Positions 26,898 through 34,156 of a DNA stretch of 34,156 nucleotides are shown in pieces. Position 1 is the stretch's first letter; every line of letters begins with the position of its first letter. Position numbers and translations under genes: made by a program. The notes under the pieces were generated by a model. The model worked only from the letters and a program-made list of their open reading frames with translations, did not search any database and was not told the origin of the DNA. This DNA is from a bacterium (GTDB taxonomy: Bacteria; AUK180), in contig JAUXGM010000004.1 of the NCBI GenBank assembly GCA_030622125.1, forward strand, positions 1 to 34,156, written 5' to 3'.

Positions 26898-28286
26898 ATG
26901 AAAAATAATAATTTTATTGATGAACGAGAGCTTCAAAGGCTTTTGGATGAGACGACTTCTACAAAGGAAAAAGTAAGAGATATTATATCAAAATCGTTAT
27001 CCAAGAACAGATTATCGCTTGAAGAGACCGCTGTACTTTTGAATACAGAGGATCCCGACCTCAATGGAATGATATTTGAAGGTGCAAGGAAATTAAAAAG
27101 AGATATTTATGGGGATAGAATAGTTCTTTTTGCACCGCTTTACATTGGAAATAATTGTATAAGTGACTGTGCCTACTGCGGATTCAGGATCTCCAACAAG
27201 GATGCTGTAAGGAAAACATTGTCGGATGAAGAACTCAGAGAACAGATCATCTCTCTCGTATCCACCGGGCAAAAAAGATTGATACTGGTTTATGGCGAGC
27301 ATCCAATGTATAGTGCCGATTTTATTGCTCATACAATTGATGTCGTTTACAAAACAAAATTTGAAAAAGGCGAGATAAGGCGGGTGAATATTAATGCTGC
27401 CCCTCTTGAAATCAATGATTACGGAAAATTAAAAAAGGTCGGAATTGGGACATATCAGATATTTCAGGAGACTTACCATCTTGAAACTTATGAGAAATAT
27501 CATCCAAGCGGCAAAAAAAGTAATTTTCTTTGGCGTCTTTATGGCCTTGACAGGGCAATGGAAGCAGGAATTGATGATGTCGGCATTGGTGCACTTTTTG
27601 GACTTTACAACTGGAAATTTGAAGTACTGGGTTTATTATCACATACAATTCATTTTGAAGAGAAATTCAACTGTGGTCCTCACACCATCTCATTCCCAAG
27701 ACTTAAAATAGCGAGTAATGTGGATATACCGGATAGATATATTGTTAATAACTATGATTTCAAAAGATTAGTAGCGATTATACGTCTTGCCGTTCCATAT
27801 ACCGGTATGATACTAACGGCACGAGAACCGGCTGAGATAAGAAAAGAGGTAATTCCCCTCGGTTGTTCACAGATTGATGCGGGAACAAGGATAGAAATCG
27901 GCGGATATACAAAACAGACATACTCTCAGGAATTGGATAGAGAGCAATTTAATATAGGAGACAGTAGAACACTTGAAGAGGTTATTTATGAATTGGCAAA
28001 TTACGGCTACATTCCATCATTTTGTACCGCCTGTTACAGACTTGGAAGAACCGGGGAACATTTTATGGAATTTTCAAAACCCGGATTTATCAAAAATTAC
28101 TGTACCCCGAATGCAATCCTTACATTTAAGGAATTTCTCACGGATTATGCAGGTGAAAAAACTAAAAAAATAGGTGAAAGATTGATTGAAAAAAAAATAA
28201 AAACCATAACAAATAAAAAGCAAAAGAAGATCTTGATTGAAAGATTAAAAAGAATAGAAAATGGAGAACGAGATCTCTATTTTTAG
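26898..28286 (+). CDS. hydG: HydG, radical SAM tyrosine lyase for H-cluster CO and CN ligands
   Basis: A 462-residue maturase that cleaves tyrosine to p-cresol and dehydroglycine, and makes the Fe(CO)2CN synthon from it. The radical SAM motif CISDCAYC (Cys87, Cys91, Cys94) binds the SAM [4Fe-4S] cluster. A second, C-terminal cluster motif CX2CX22C is seen at Cys376, Cys379 and Cys402 (SFCTACYRLGRTG ... NYCTPNAILTF). This C-terminal extension separates HydG from ThiH, so the call is firm. GGAGAA lies just before the ATG, within the end of the preceding gene. Confidence 0.96.
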   Translation: MKNNNFIDERELQRLLDETTSTKEKVRDIISKSLSKNRLSLEETAVLLNTEDPDLNGMIFEGARKLKRDIYGDRIVLFAPLYIGNNCISDCAYCGFRISNKDAVRKTLSDEELREQIISLVSTGQKRLILVYGEHPMYSADFIAHTIDVVYKTKFEKGEIRRVNINAAPLEINDYGKLKKVGIGTYQIFQETYHLETYEKYHPSGKKSNFLWRLYGLDRAMEAGIDDVGIGALFGLYNWKFEVLGLLSHTIHFEEKFNCGPHTISFPRLKIASNVDIPDRYIVNNYDFKRLVAIIRLAVPYTGMILTAREPAEIRKEVIPLGCSQIDAGTRIEIGGYTKQTYSQELDREQFNIGDSRTLEEVIYELANYGYIPSFCTACYRLGRTGEHFMEFSKPGFIKNYCTPNAILTFKEFLTDYAGEKTKKIGERLIEKKIKTITNKKQKKILIERLKRIENGERDLYF

Positions 28287-28307
28287 AAATGATCCGCTAA
28301 CTTAAAA

Positions 28308-28574
28308 GTGAATAGAATAGATTTTTTTAAACTCGGTGAATATTTAAGAAAGGAATTGGATTGCTGCCTTGTAAACATTTCAGAAAGATTCGGGAAGAGG
28401 ATATCGAACATTTGTGTTAGCGGACAATCCGATTTTATCCCGGTTCAATCATTTGATATCGGAAAAAAATATATTATATTGATTGAGGGTGAAAAAACTT
28501 ATTTTAAGGAAAAAATATTGGACCTTATAAGATCTTTTGATAGGGATTTATACGATAAAATGTTGAGGAAATAA
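28308..28574 (+). CDS. Unknown 88-residue protein between hydG and hydF
   Basis: I do not recognise this protein. It starts with GTG at 28308 (an in-frame TGA lies five codons upstream and there is no better start) and has no clear Shine-Dalgarno. It begins MNRIDFFKLGEYLRKELDCC and ends KILDLIRSFDRDLYDKMLRK. The predicted pattern is helix, a few strands (ISNICVSG, KYIILIEGEKTYF), then helix, giving a small alpha/beta fold. It has three cysteines, including a CC pair. The gap to hydF is two bases and to hydG 21, so it is surely co-transcribed with the maturases. A role in hydrogenase maturation or regulation is inferred from position only. Confidence 0.7.
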   Translation: MNRIDFFKLGEYLRKELDCCLVNISERFGKRISNICVSGQSDFIPVQSFDIGKKYIILIEGEKTYFKEKILDLIRSFDRDLYDKMLRK

Positions 28575-28576
28575 TT

Positions 28577-29881
28577 ATGAATGGAACACCGACGGGGATG
28601 CGTCTGCATATTGGTATTTTCGGCAAGGTTAATGTAGGTAAATCATCATTGATCAATAGTTTAACGAATCAGGAAAGGGCAATTGTTTCAGAAGTGCCGG
28701 GAACGACAACCGATCCTGTCGGGAAAGGGATGGAGATCTCTTCTATCGGTCCCTGTTTTATTATTGACACAGCAGGACTTAATGATACGAGCATTCTCGG
28801 TAAAAAAAGGGTTGAAAGGGCATTAAGGGTTATTAAAAAGATAGATATTGCCATCATTGTTTCAACATATTCGGAGTTTGATGAGGATGAATGGAATTTA
28901 CTCCGACAATTGGAAGAAAAAAAGAAGAATTATTTTATTGTTTTTAATAAGGTTGATATTGATAAAAGAAATTCTAATCTATTAAGAAAAATTAAAGATA
29001 AAAAGATTGATTTTACCGATGTTTCCTGTAAAAATAAAGTGGGAATTGATAAGGTAAGGCAGTTGATCATTAAAAATGCACCAAAAGACTTCATTGAAAA
29101 TGATACGATAATTGGTGATATAATCAAAAAAAGAGATTTGATATGTCTGGTAACACCCATTGATACCGGTGCTCCAAAAGGAAGAATTATCCTTCCGCAA
29201 GTAAATGTTTTAAGGGATGTATTGGATAATTTTGCTATTAATATTGTATTAAAAGAATCGGAACTTCATAATTTAATTTACAAAAAAGGTATCCGTCCCG
29301 ATCTTGTTATAACAGACTCACAGGCAATTTATAATGTAAATAAAATTGTGCCTGATGATATCTTATTAACTACATTTTCAATTGTTTTTACAAGATACAG
29401 GGGAGATCTCTCTGAAATGGTAAGAAATGTTTTTGCAATAGATCATTTGCAGAATAATGATAGAGTACTCATTTCCGAGGCATGCACACATCACCCAATG
29501 CCCGATGATATCGGAAGAAAAAAGATTCCACATTGGATTAGAATGTATACGAAAAAGAATATTGGATATGACATAAATACGGGACATTTATTTAAAGAGA
29601 ATTTAAAGCCTTACAAGCTTATTGTTAATTGCGGTGGTTGCATGATCAATAGACAGGCGATGCTTTCACGGATCAAAGATGCCAAAGAACAAGGTCTTCC
29701 TATTACAAATTACGGTGTTATTATTTCCTATCTTTTCGGGTATCTTGAAAGAACATTAGAGCCGTTTAAGAATGCTCACAGGGTCTATACAAATATTGTA
29801 AATGAAAGGGGCAAAGATATAAATAGGAAAAGAATGATAAAAGGGAATATTGATTTTAAAAATATGGATATCAAACTATGA
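28577..29881 (+). CDS. hydF: HydF, GTPase and scaffold for H-cluster assembly
   Basis: A 434-residue maturase that carries the 2Fe subcluster precursor and delivers it to HydA. The N-terminal GTPase domain has GIFGKVNVGKSSLINSL (P-loop, 13-29), PGTTTDPV (switch I Thr) and DTAGLND. The dimerisation domain follows. The C-terminal cluster site is CX(H)X46CX2C: Cys303 and His305 in ACTHHPMPDD, then Cys352 and Cys355 in NCGGCMI, exactly the HydF spacing. GAGG lies eight bases before the ATG. The stop codon overlaps the start codon of hydE (ATGA). Confidence 0.96.
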   Translation: MNGTPTGMRLHIGIFGKVNVGKSSLINSLTNQERAIVSEVPGTTTDPVGKGMEISSIGPCFIIDTAGLNDTSILGKKRVERALRVIKKIDIAIIVSTYSEFDEDEWNLLRQLEEKKKNYFIVFNKVDIDKRNSNLLRKIKDKKIDFTDVSCKNKVGIDKVRQLIIKNAPKDFIENDTIIGDIIKKRDLICLVTPIDTGAPKGRIILPQVNVLRDVLDNFAINIVLKESELHNLIYKKGIRPDLVITDSQAIYNVNKIVPDDILLTTFSIVFTRYRGDLSEMVRNVFAIDHLQNNDRVLISEACTHHPMPDDIGRKKIPHWIRMYTKKNIGYDINTGHLFKENLKPYKLIVNCGGCMINRQAMLSRIKDAKEQGLPITNYGVIISYLFGYLERTLEPFKNAHRVYTNIVNERGKDINRKRMIKGNIDFKNMDIKL

Positions 29882-30915
29882 AATTAGAGAATATAATTGA
29901 AAGGATATTAAAGAACAATTTTAAAATAAAAGATATTATCAGCCTTCTTTCATTAGATAATAAAGATGATTTGGAAGTACTTTATAAAAAAGCATTTGAG
30001 ACAATGCTAACATTTACAAGCGGAAAGATCCATTTGAGAGCAATTATAGAATTTTCAAATTATTGCAGGAAGAATTGCAGGTACTGCGGTATCAGAAGGG
30101 GAAATAAAGATCAAAAACGGTACCGAATGAGCTCAGAAGAGATAATAAGTGTCTCAATAGAGGCGTACAAACAGGGATTTAGAACGGTTGTATTACAGTC
30201 GGGAGAGGATTTATACTTCACAAAGGATAAGATTGGCGATATAATAAAACGAATAAAAGAGAAGGTGGATATTGCCGTAACGCTTTCAGTCGGAGAACGA
30301 GATTATGAAACATATAGGTATTGGAAAATGTGCGGAGCGGATAGATATTTAATGCGGATTGAAACAACAAATAAAGATTTATTTAAAAAATTGCATCCTG
30401 ATGATGATTATGAATATAGAATACGGTGTTTAAAATGGATCAAGGAATTTGGCTATGAATTGGGAACCGGAATTATGCTCGGATTACCGAAACAGACTCT
30501 TGAAGATTTGGCGAATGATATTTTACTATTTAAAAAATTTGATGCGGATATGATTGGGTGCGGACCCTTTTTGCCGCATAATGGAACGCCACTTTTCAGT
30601 GAAAAAATGAGTGATGTTAATCTAACATTAAAATTTTTGGCGGTATTGAGACTGGTAATGAAGGATATAAACATTCCAGCCACGACCGCACTTGGAACTA
30701 TCGATCCTTATGGCAGGGAAATGGGGTTAAAGGCGGGTTGTAATGTGTTAATGCCGAATTTTACTCCTGTGGCTTATAGAAAACATTATCTCCTCTATAA
30801 TAATAAAATATGCATTTTTGAAGATGCAAATAAATGTTATCAATGCACCTTAGAAAGGATTAAAAATGTTAATTTAAAGGCATCGGATTCAAAGGGTTTT
30901 AGAGAACATTCTTGA
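29878..30915 (+). CDS. hydE: HydE, radical SAM maturase of [FeFe]-hydrogenase
   Basis: A 345-residue radical SAM enzyme that processes the HydG product towards the dithiomethylamine-bridged subcluster. The SAM cluster motif is CRKNCRYC (Cys63, Cys67, Cys70). A second cluster motif CX7CX2C appears near the C terminus (CIFEDANKCYQC), as in the T. maritima enzyme. The region GTGIMLGLPKQTLEDLANDI and MLMPNFTPVAYRKHY-like segments agree with the BioB-related fold. The gene overlaps hydF by four bases, so the two are translationally coupled. It ends the operon; a promoter for the next gene lies across its stop codon. Confidence 0.95.
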   Translation: MKLENIIERILKNNFKIKDIISLLSLDNKDDLEVLYKKAFETMLTFTSGKIHLRAIIEFSNYCRKNCRYCGIRRGNKDQKRYRMSSEEIISVSIEAYKQGFRTVVLQSGEDLYFTKDKIGDIIKRIKEKVDIAVTLSVGERDYETYRYWKMCGADRYLMRIETTNKDLFKKLHPDDDYEYRIRCLKWIKEFGYELGTGIMLGLPKQTLEDLANDILLFKKFDADMIGCGPFLPHNGTPLFSEKMSDVNLTLKFLAVLRLVMKDINIPATTALGTIDPYGREMGLKAGCNVLMPNFTPVAYRKHYLLYNNKICIFEDANKCYQCTLERIKNVNLKASDSKGFREHS

Positions 30916-30940
30916 TATTTTTAACAAAATTTGGTATAAA
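30912..30940 (+). promoter_or_regulatory. Promoter of the porin-like gene, overlapping the hydE stop codon
   Basis: TTGATA (30912-30917), a 17-bp spacer and TATAAA (30935-30940). AGGAG follows at about 30950, before the ATG at 30961. It suggests that the porin-like gene is at least partly independent of the hydrogenase operon. Confidence 0.5.
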
Positions 30941-30960
30941 AAACAAATTAGGAGATCTTT

Positions 30961-31896
30961 ATGAAAAAGATAGGATTATTATTTATTTGTTTATTGGTAA
31001 GTGTTGCATTTAGTGTAAATACTGATTGGGGATATGTAAAATTGATAAATAGGACATCATACAGTATTACAGAAGGGGGCGCAAACAGTTTCGATCTTTT
31101 AAAAGCACGATTTTTAATGGGTGGCGATATCGTTAAGGATCTCGTTTTTTTGGGATTTCAGGCGGACCTTAATACTACCGGAATAAATATACTCGATGCA
31201 AAAGGTATTTTCAAATTAAACCCATTGAAGATAACCGTTGGAAGATTTCTTGCTCCGATAGATTATTATACGACGCAATCACTTGCTCATTTGAATACAA
31301 TAGATTATCCTATCCTTGAGAAATTTAGTCCGTGGCGACAGGTCGGGATCATGCTTAGTTACGGCAATAAATTACTAAATTCTTATGTAATGGTTTCAAA
31401 CGGCGGAGGAAAAAATACTTATGAAGAGACAGACACCGAAAAAGCATATATGGTTAGAATGGATATTATGCCATTTAAGGGAATTTCAATTGGAGGAAGC
31501 AGCTGGCAGGAAAAGTATCTCACCGGTTCTCATTATACCGTATTCAATAGATCGAATTTTCTACTTAATGTAAGAGAGAATAACTTCTTTTTTAATACCC
31601 AATTTTCTTATATAGAAGATGAAGACCCGATTACCGATAAAAATATTTATTCCTACGCATACTTTTTACATCTCAGTGTTTATATGAAGAAATTTGAAAT
31701 TCTTACAAGATATGAATATACCGATGAAGATATAAATTCTCCGGGCACTATAAGGACACGATTAACGGTCGGATTAAATTACAATATCAAAGGTCCCGCT
31801 GCTCAGATCGCCGTGAACTACCAGCGAAATGGTGAAAGCGACGAAATCCAGCAAAATAACGACAAATTTATCGTACAGTTTATGTTTATTTTATAA
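30961..31896 (+). CDS. Outer-membrane porin-like beta-barrel protein
   Basis: A 311-residue protein with a classic Sec signal (MKKIGLLFICLLVSVAFSVN, cleavage probably after residues 16-20). The rest is a run of amphipathic strands with alternating hydrophobic residues and many Tyr, Phe and Asn. It includes IFKLNPLKITVGRFLAPIDY, which resembles the region after the N-terminal strands in phosphate-selective porins O and P. The C terminus KFIVQFMFIL is a beta-barrel insertion signal. A diderm cell envelope is implied. The solute is unknown. AGGAG lies six bases before the ATG. It converges on the SHOCT-like gene with only five bases between the stop codons and no hairpin terminator. Confidence 0.75.
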   Translation: MKKIGLLFICLLVSVAFSVNTDWGYVKLINRTSYSITEGGANSFDLLKARFLMGGDIVKDLVFLGFQADLNTTGINILDAKGIFKLNPLKITVGRFLAPIDYYTTQSLAHLNTIDYPILEKFSPWRQVGIMLSYGNKLLNSYVMVSNGGGKNTYEETDTEKAYMVRMDIMPFKGISIGGSSWQEKYLTGSHYTVFNRSNFLLNVRENNFFFNTQFSYIEDEDPITDKNIYSYAYFLHLSVYMKKFEILTRYEYTDEDINSPGTIRTRLTVGLNYNIKGPAAQIAVNYQRNGESDEIQQNNDKFIVQFMFIL

Positions 31897-31901
31897 AAAA
31901 A

Positions 31902-32306
31902 TTATTCCAGGGTTATCAGGACCTTTGTATCCTCTTCATTTACTTCCACAAGGGTTAGCGGACCATAACTTTTTATTGCATCAATAAGTTCCTGAAGATT
32001 AAGATCTTCAAGACTTAAAGAAGCATCGTCACCAAGGTTAAAGTTCATCTTTTCCTTTGCCTTTTCCGGGATCATCTTTAATACCGTTTTTGCAAGTCCA
32101 ATCGGTATATTGACATTAACCTTCGGTTTTTTGGAAGAATCGACTTCTTTTCCGCCCTCATTTTCCCATACTTTTATCTTCAACCATCTTGAAGGTTTTA
32201 TCTTTTCTTCAAGGTTTTCTATACCGTTTAATAATTCTGCTCCCTCTTTAGGGGAAAGTTTACCATCTGCAACCATTTTCAAAATTCTTAATCTCTCATC
32301 ATTCAT
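31902..32306 (-). CDS. SHOCT-like / YvlB-LiaX-N-type protein, last gene of the operon
   Basis: A 134-residue soluble protein. Residues 1-30 (RILKMVADGKLSPKEGAELL) match the short SHOCT-like helical hairpin seen at the N terminus of YvlB/LiaX proteins. The rest, including WLKIKVWENEGG, VNVNIPIGLAKTVLKMIPEK and a final strand LVEVNEEDTKVLITLE, is predicted alpha/beta with no catalytic motif that I recognise. It starts inside the stop codon of the previous gene (ATGA overlap) with AGGAG eight bases upstream. The role is unknown; related proteins occur in envelope-stress operons. Confidence 0.75.
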   Translation of the reverse strand: MNDERLRILKMVADGKLSPKEGAELLNGIENLEEKIKPSRWLKIKVWENEGGKEVDSSKKPKVNVNIPIGLAKTVLKMIPEKAKEKMNFNLGDDASLSLEDLNLQELIDAIKSYGPLTLVEVNEEDTKVLITLE

Positions 32307-32572
32307 TTTTTATCTCCTTTTTTTATAGAATCTACTGCTTGTTTTGCATCAATCTTACCTTTTTCCAGATCATCAAGGGTTGTTTTGACAGATTTTTTAT
32401 TTGATGATTTTCTAAAGCGAATTCCTTTGATTAAAATAATTATCCCAACTATTATAAAAATAATAGGCCAGTCTCTTGAAAAATCAATTGCTAATACATT
32501 TAAATTTCCAAGCCAAATTAAGATACCGATAATCAAAAAAAGAACTCCCCAAAAAATGCTTGATTTTCTCAT
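32303..32572 (-). CDS. Small LiaI/LiaF-like membrane protein with SHOCT-like tail
   Basis: An 89-residue protein. Two membrane helices (IFWGVLFLIIGILIWLGNL and WPIIFIIVGIIILIKGI) form the LiaI-LiaF-type hairpin. The cytoplasmic tail ends in TLDDLEKGKIDAKQAVDSIK, a copy of the SHOCT-like motif found in its operon partners. AGGAGG overlaps the stop of the upstream gene, so translation is coupled. In Firmicutes related proteins sense or regulate the cell-envelope stress response; that role here is inference. Confidence 0.8.
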   Translation of the reverse strand: MRKSSIFWGVLFLIIGILIWLGNLNVLAIDFSRDWPIIFIIVGIIILIKGIRFRKSSNKKSVKTTLDDLEKGKIDAKQAVDSIKKGDKK

Positions 32573-32581
32573 AAAATCCTC

Positions 32582-33355
32582 CTATAACTTTTTAAATTTA
32601 ACATCACCGCCAAGAGAGTGAATTTCAATATCCAATTTTTTCCCTTGCTTAAATTTACCTGAATATTCGCCCCTTCTTTTCCCTCCTTCATAAGATATAT
32701 CGGATGAAAAATCTCCACCCTCGCATTTTACATTAAATTTTCCATCTATGTTTTCGGGAAAATAACAGGCAACATCACCGCCTGCCGACTTTACAACAAG
32801 CTCTTTTATTTCGTTTAATTTAAGTTCTACATCCCCACCTTTAGAATTTACTTTTACTTTATTTGCTATTAAATCACAGTTTAAATCTCCACCAAGTTGT
32901 AAAATATCAAGAATCTCAATATTTTTTGGAATATATAGTGCTGCATCCGAACCGAATAATTTTATGTTCATTTCATCATTTTGTTTTTTAACCAATCCAT
33001 TAATGTTTTCTGCACTATCAAACCTTAATTTAATATCATCCGAATTTCTTATAGTAAGATCTCCACCAAATGATTTGATATTCAACTTTTGAAGATCAGA
33101 GCAATCATATTCCGCATCAACAATCACTTTACCCTTTGCTTTTATGGAACTATTTACATAGTCACCGACACCGTCAAATGTTTCTTTAATACTGCTTAGC
33201 ACATTATCGGTAATAGAATTTATCCAATTGGATTCAATTTTTCTATCCTTCTCGTCCGATTTACCTTTTATTGCATCAATTAGTTCTGTTGCTTCATTAG
33301 CACTAATCTTATTCTGTTCCAACATGTTAAGTATCTTTTTGATCTCTTCTTCCAT
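32582..33355 (-). CDS. DUF4097-domain protein (YvlB/LiaX-like) with N-terminal SHOCT-like motif
   Basis: A 257-residue protein. Residues 1-32 carry KILNMLEQNKISANEATELI, the YvlB/LiaX N-terminal motif. From about 75 onward the sequence is a right-handed beta-helix-like repeat of DUF4097 type: recurring GGDLTIRNS, GGDLNCDLI, GGDVELKLN, GGDVACYFP, GGDFSSDIS and GGDVKFKKL turns at about 20-residue spacing. There is no signal peptide or membrane segment, so it is cytoplasmic or partner-bound. Relatives in enterococci act in resistance to antimicrobial peptides. GGAGG lies before the ATG and overlaps the stop region of the DUF2089 gene. Confidence 0.85.
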   Translation of the reverse strand: MEEEIKKILNMLEQNKISANEATELIDAIKGKSDEKDRKIESNWINSITDNVLSSIKETFDGVGDYVNSSIKAKGKVIVDAEYDCSDLQKLNIKSFGGDLTIRNSDDIKLRFDSAENINGLVKKQNDEMNIKLFGSDAALYIPKNIEILDILQLGGDLNCDLIANKVKVNSKGGDVELKLNEIKELVVKSAGGDVACYFPENIDGKFNVKCEGGDFSSDISYEGGKRRGEYSGKFKQGKKLDIEIHSLGGDVKFKKL

Positions 33356-33357
33356 TT

Positions 33358-33741
33358 TTACCTCCGTTTTATTTTTTTTATTTTTTTAATACCTTCCTTA
33401 GAATCCATTTCGCCGGACTCTATTTTTTCAAGGATCACACCGATCTCACTTTTTACCGCTTCATTTACCTCCTTTTCAGCAGGTGAAATTCCAAGATCAG
33501 CAAGAAGGCTATCGAATCTTACCCTAATAGTAGGATATGAAACACCCATTTGATTTCCAAGTTCCCTCAGATTTCCTCTCAAAGAAAGATACTTGTAGAG
33601 AAATTCCAACCTATCCTTTGATAGGTTCAAAAATCCCTCCAATGTAAATTCTCCTCGTATCGTGGTATCACAATGGGAACAATAATATTCCTTAACGATC
33701 ATCTGTTTGCCACACACCGGACATCTGCTTATTTTATTCAT
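33358..33741 (-). CDS. DUF2089-type zinc-ribbon/HTH regulator, first gene of the envelope operon
   Basis: I place the start at 33741 (MNKISRCPVCGKQM) because GGAGGT lies four to five bases upstream; an ATG four codons earlier precedes that site. This gives 127 residues. A zinc ribbon is formed by CPVCGKQM and CSHCDT. LTLEGFLNL-like text leads into an HTH (LYKYLSLRGNLRELGNQMGV, then SYPTIRVRFDSLLADLG), typical of DUF2089. The C-terminal VILEKIESGEMDSKEGIKKI repeats the SHOCT-like motif of the other operon proteins. The family is annotated as DNA-binding. Autoregulation through the inverted repeat around its promoter is a reasonable inference. Confidence 0.85.
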   Translation of the reverse strand: MNKISRCPVCGKQMIVKEYYCSHCDTTIRGEFTLEGFLNLSKDRLEFLYKYLSLRGNLRELGNQMGVSYPTIRVRFDSLLADLGISPAEKEVNEAVKSEIGVILEKIESGEMDSKEGIKKIKKIKRR

Positions 33742-33751
33742 TAGCACCTCC

Positions 33752-33809
33752 ACTTTTATATAGTATAAACTTTTTTTTATAAAATGTCAAGTGTTTTTTA
33801 TATAAAAGT
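33752..33809. promoter_or_regulatory. 11-bp inverted repeat bracketing the DUF2089 operon promoter
   Basis: ACTTTTATATA (33752-33762) and TATATAAAAGT (33799-33809) are perfect reverse complements. One half touches the -10 box and the other lies eight bases beyond the -35, so a bound dimer or looped tetramer would cover the promoter. The sequence is AT-rich, so chance is not excluded. Confidence 0.5.
33762..33790 (-). promoter_or_regulatory. Promoter of the DUF2089-DUF4097-LiaI-SHOCT operon
   Basis: On the minus strand a consensus TTGACA (33785-33790), a 17-bp spacer and TATACT (33762-33767), followed by GGAGGT and the ATG at 33741. The leader is only about 14 bases. Confidence 0.75.
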
Positions 33810-33841
33810 AAAAAAAAGTGCCATTCCGAGCCTACACCGCT

Positions 33842-33883
33842 CGTCATTCTGAACCCCTTGTGGGTGAAGAATCTATCTTTTCT
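33842..33883 (+). repeat. Dispersed repeat family R1, short relative
   Basis: CGTCATTCTGAACCCC, a short GGGGTTC-like hairpin region, then GTGAAGAATCTATCTTTTC. The ends match those of the elements at 12232-12299 and 15602-15670, while the interior differs. Confidence 0.65.
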
Positions 33884-33918
33884 TTTTGCTTTGGTGTATT
33901 TTCTTTTGAACCTCTTTA

Positions 33919-34062
33919 TCTATTTCCTTTGGCAATACTGTTCTCGGGAGATATATCGTCATCTAAGGAAGAATCCGGGACACACCTCATTCTATTTCCT
34001 TTGGCAATACTGTTCTCGGGAGGTATATCGTTATCTAATGAAAAATCCGGGACACACCTCAA
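33919..34062. repeat. 72-bp tandem duplication
   Basis: Two head-to-tail copies (33919-33990 and 33991-34062) share TCTATTTCCTTTGGCAATAC, TGTTCTCGGGAG and ATCCGGGACACACCTCA with only a few differences. Because 72 is divisible by three, a short open frame runs through both, but nothing suggests it is a gene. Confidence 0.9.
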
Positions 34063-34069
34063 CTTTCTT

Positions 34070-34100
34070 GGGACGCACCTGAACATCCGAGGTACGTCCC
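34070..34100. repeat. REP-like hairpin GGGACGCACCT / AGGTACGTCCC
   Basis: Two 11-base arms with one mismatch are separated by nine bases. The same GGGAC(A/G)CACCT box occurs at the end of each 72-bp unit, which links the hairpin to the tandem repeat. Confidence 0.65.
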
Positions 34101-34156
34101 GCTTGTTTTCTGAGTTTGTATTTGTCTTTTTTTCATTGTCAATTGTCCATTGTCCA

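Larger units (their letters stand above)
33742..34156. other. Right-edge intergenic region
   Basis: No gene is supported in these 415 bases. They hold the DUF2089 promoter and inverted repeat, the R1-type repeat, the 72-bp tandem duplication, the REP-like hairpin and, at 34134-34156, another ATTGTCAATTGTCCATTGTC repeat that matches 15485-15512 on the other strand. Confidence 0.6.

Noticed and set aside
33858-34082. A 74-codon frame at the right edge
   Set aside because: It only stays open because the 72-bp tandem repeat is a multiple of three; it has no ribosome site and ends in a REP-like hairpin.

Overview
This is an AT-rich (coding regions roughly one third GC) chromosomal window from an anaerobic, diderm bacterium, probably an uncultured lineage. 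The anaerobic call rests on a complete [FeFe]-hydrogenase locus (hydA, a NuoE-NuoF fusion, hydE, hydF, hydG). The diderm call rests on an outer-membrane porin-like protein and a PilB/GspE-type ATPase. The 16S gene is complete, so phylum assignment is easy with a database, but I cannot place it by eye. Shine-Dalgarno sites (AGGAG/GGAGG) and sigma70-type promoters with 17-bp spacers are easy to read throughout.

Layout. (1) 1-4569: 5' part of a DUF2723-type membrane protein (-), a rhomboid protease with a TPR-like tail (+), a PHP phosphoesterase (-) and, divergent from it, an archaeal-type phosphoglycerate mutase ApgM (+). (2) 4590-9708: a complete rRNA operon with strong extended -10 promoter, AT-rich upstream element, boxA, 16S, tRNA-Ile(GAU), tRNA-Ala(UGC), 23S and 5S. 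(3) 9694-12050: an SsnA-like amidohydrolase overlapping a GT4-like glycosyltransferase; the last codons of the glycosyltransferase run antisense into the 5S gene. (4) 12051-15775: an accessory island. Gene-poor flanks are full of dispersed palindromic repeats. They enclose an HTH-nucleotidyltransferase/HEPN toxin-antitoxin-like pair, itself bracketed by direct repeats, and a class II Fic protein. (5) 15776-22912: a tight, mostly overlapping minus-strand operon pilB/gspE-aspS-phoH-pgpH-ybeY, apparently starting with a leaderless mRNA. (6) 22965-30915: the hydrogenase operon, expressed from an extended -10 promoter with a Rex- or CRP/FNR-like palindrome just after the expected transcription start. 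Gene order is nuoEF fusion, hydA, TM1266-type regulator, hydG, an unknown 88-residue protein, hydF, hydE. A porin-like gene follows from its own promoter. (7) 31902-33741: a minus-strand four-gene envelope-stress-like operon (DUF2089 regulator, DUF4097 protein, LiaI/LiaF-like membrane protein, SHOCT-like protein) with a strong promoter bracketed by an 11-bp inverted repeat. The window ends in more repeats, including a 72-bp tandem duplication.

How the genes work together. NuoEF and HydA should form a NAD(H)-linked hydrogenase whose H-cluster is built by HydE, HydF and HydG; the promoter palindrome suggests redox-responsive control. The pilB-ybeY operon couples a secretion/pilus ATPase with translation quality control and cyclic-di-AMP turnover. 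All four proteins of the 31.9-33.7 kb operon carry a similar short SHOCT-like helical hairpin, suggesting that they interact. I see no CRISPR array, prophage or intact transposase.
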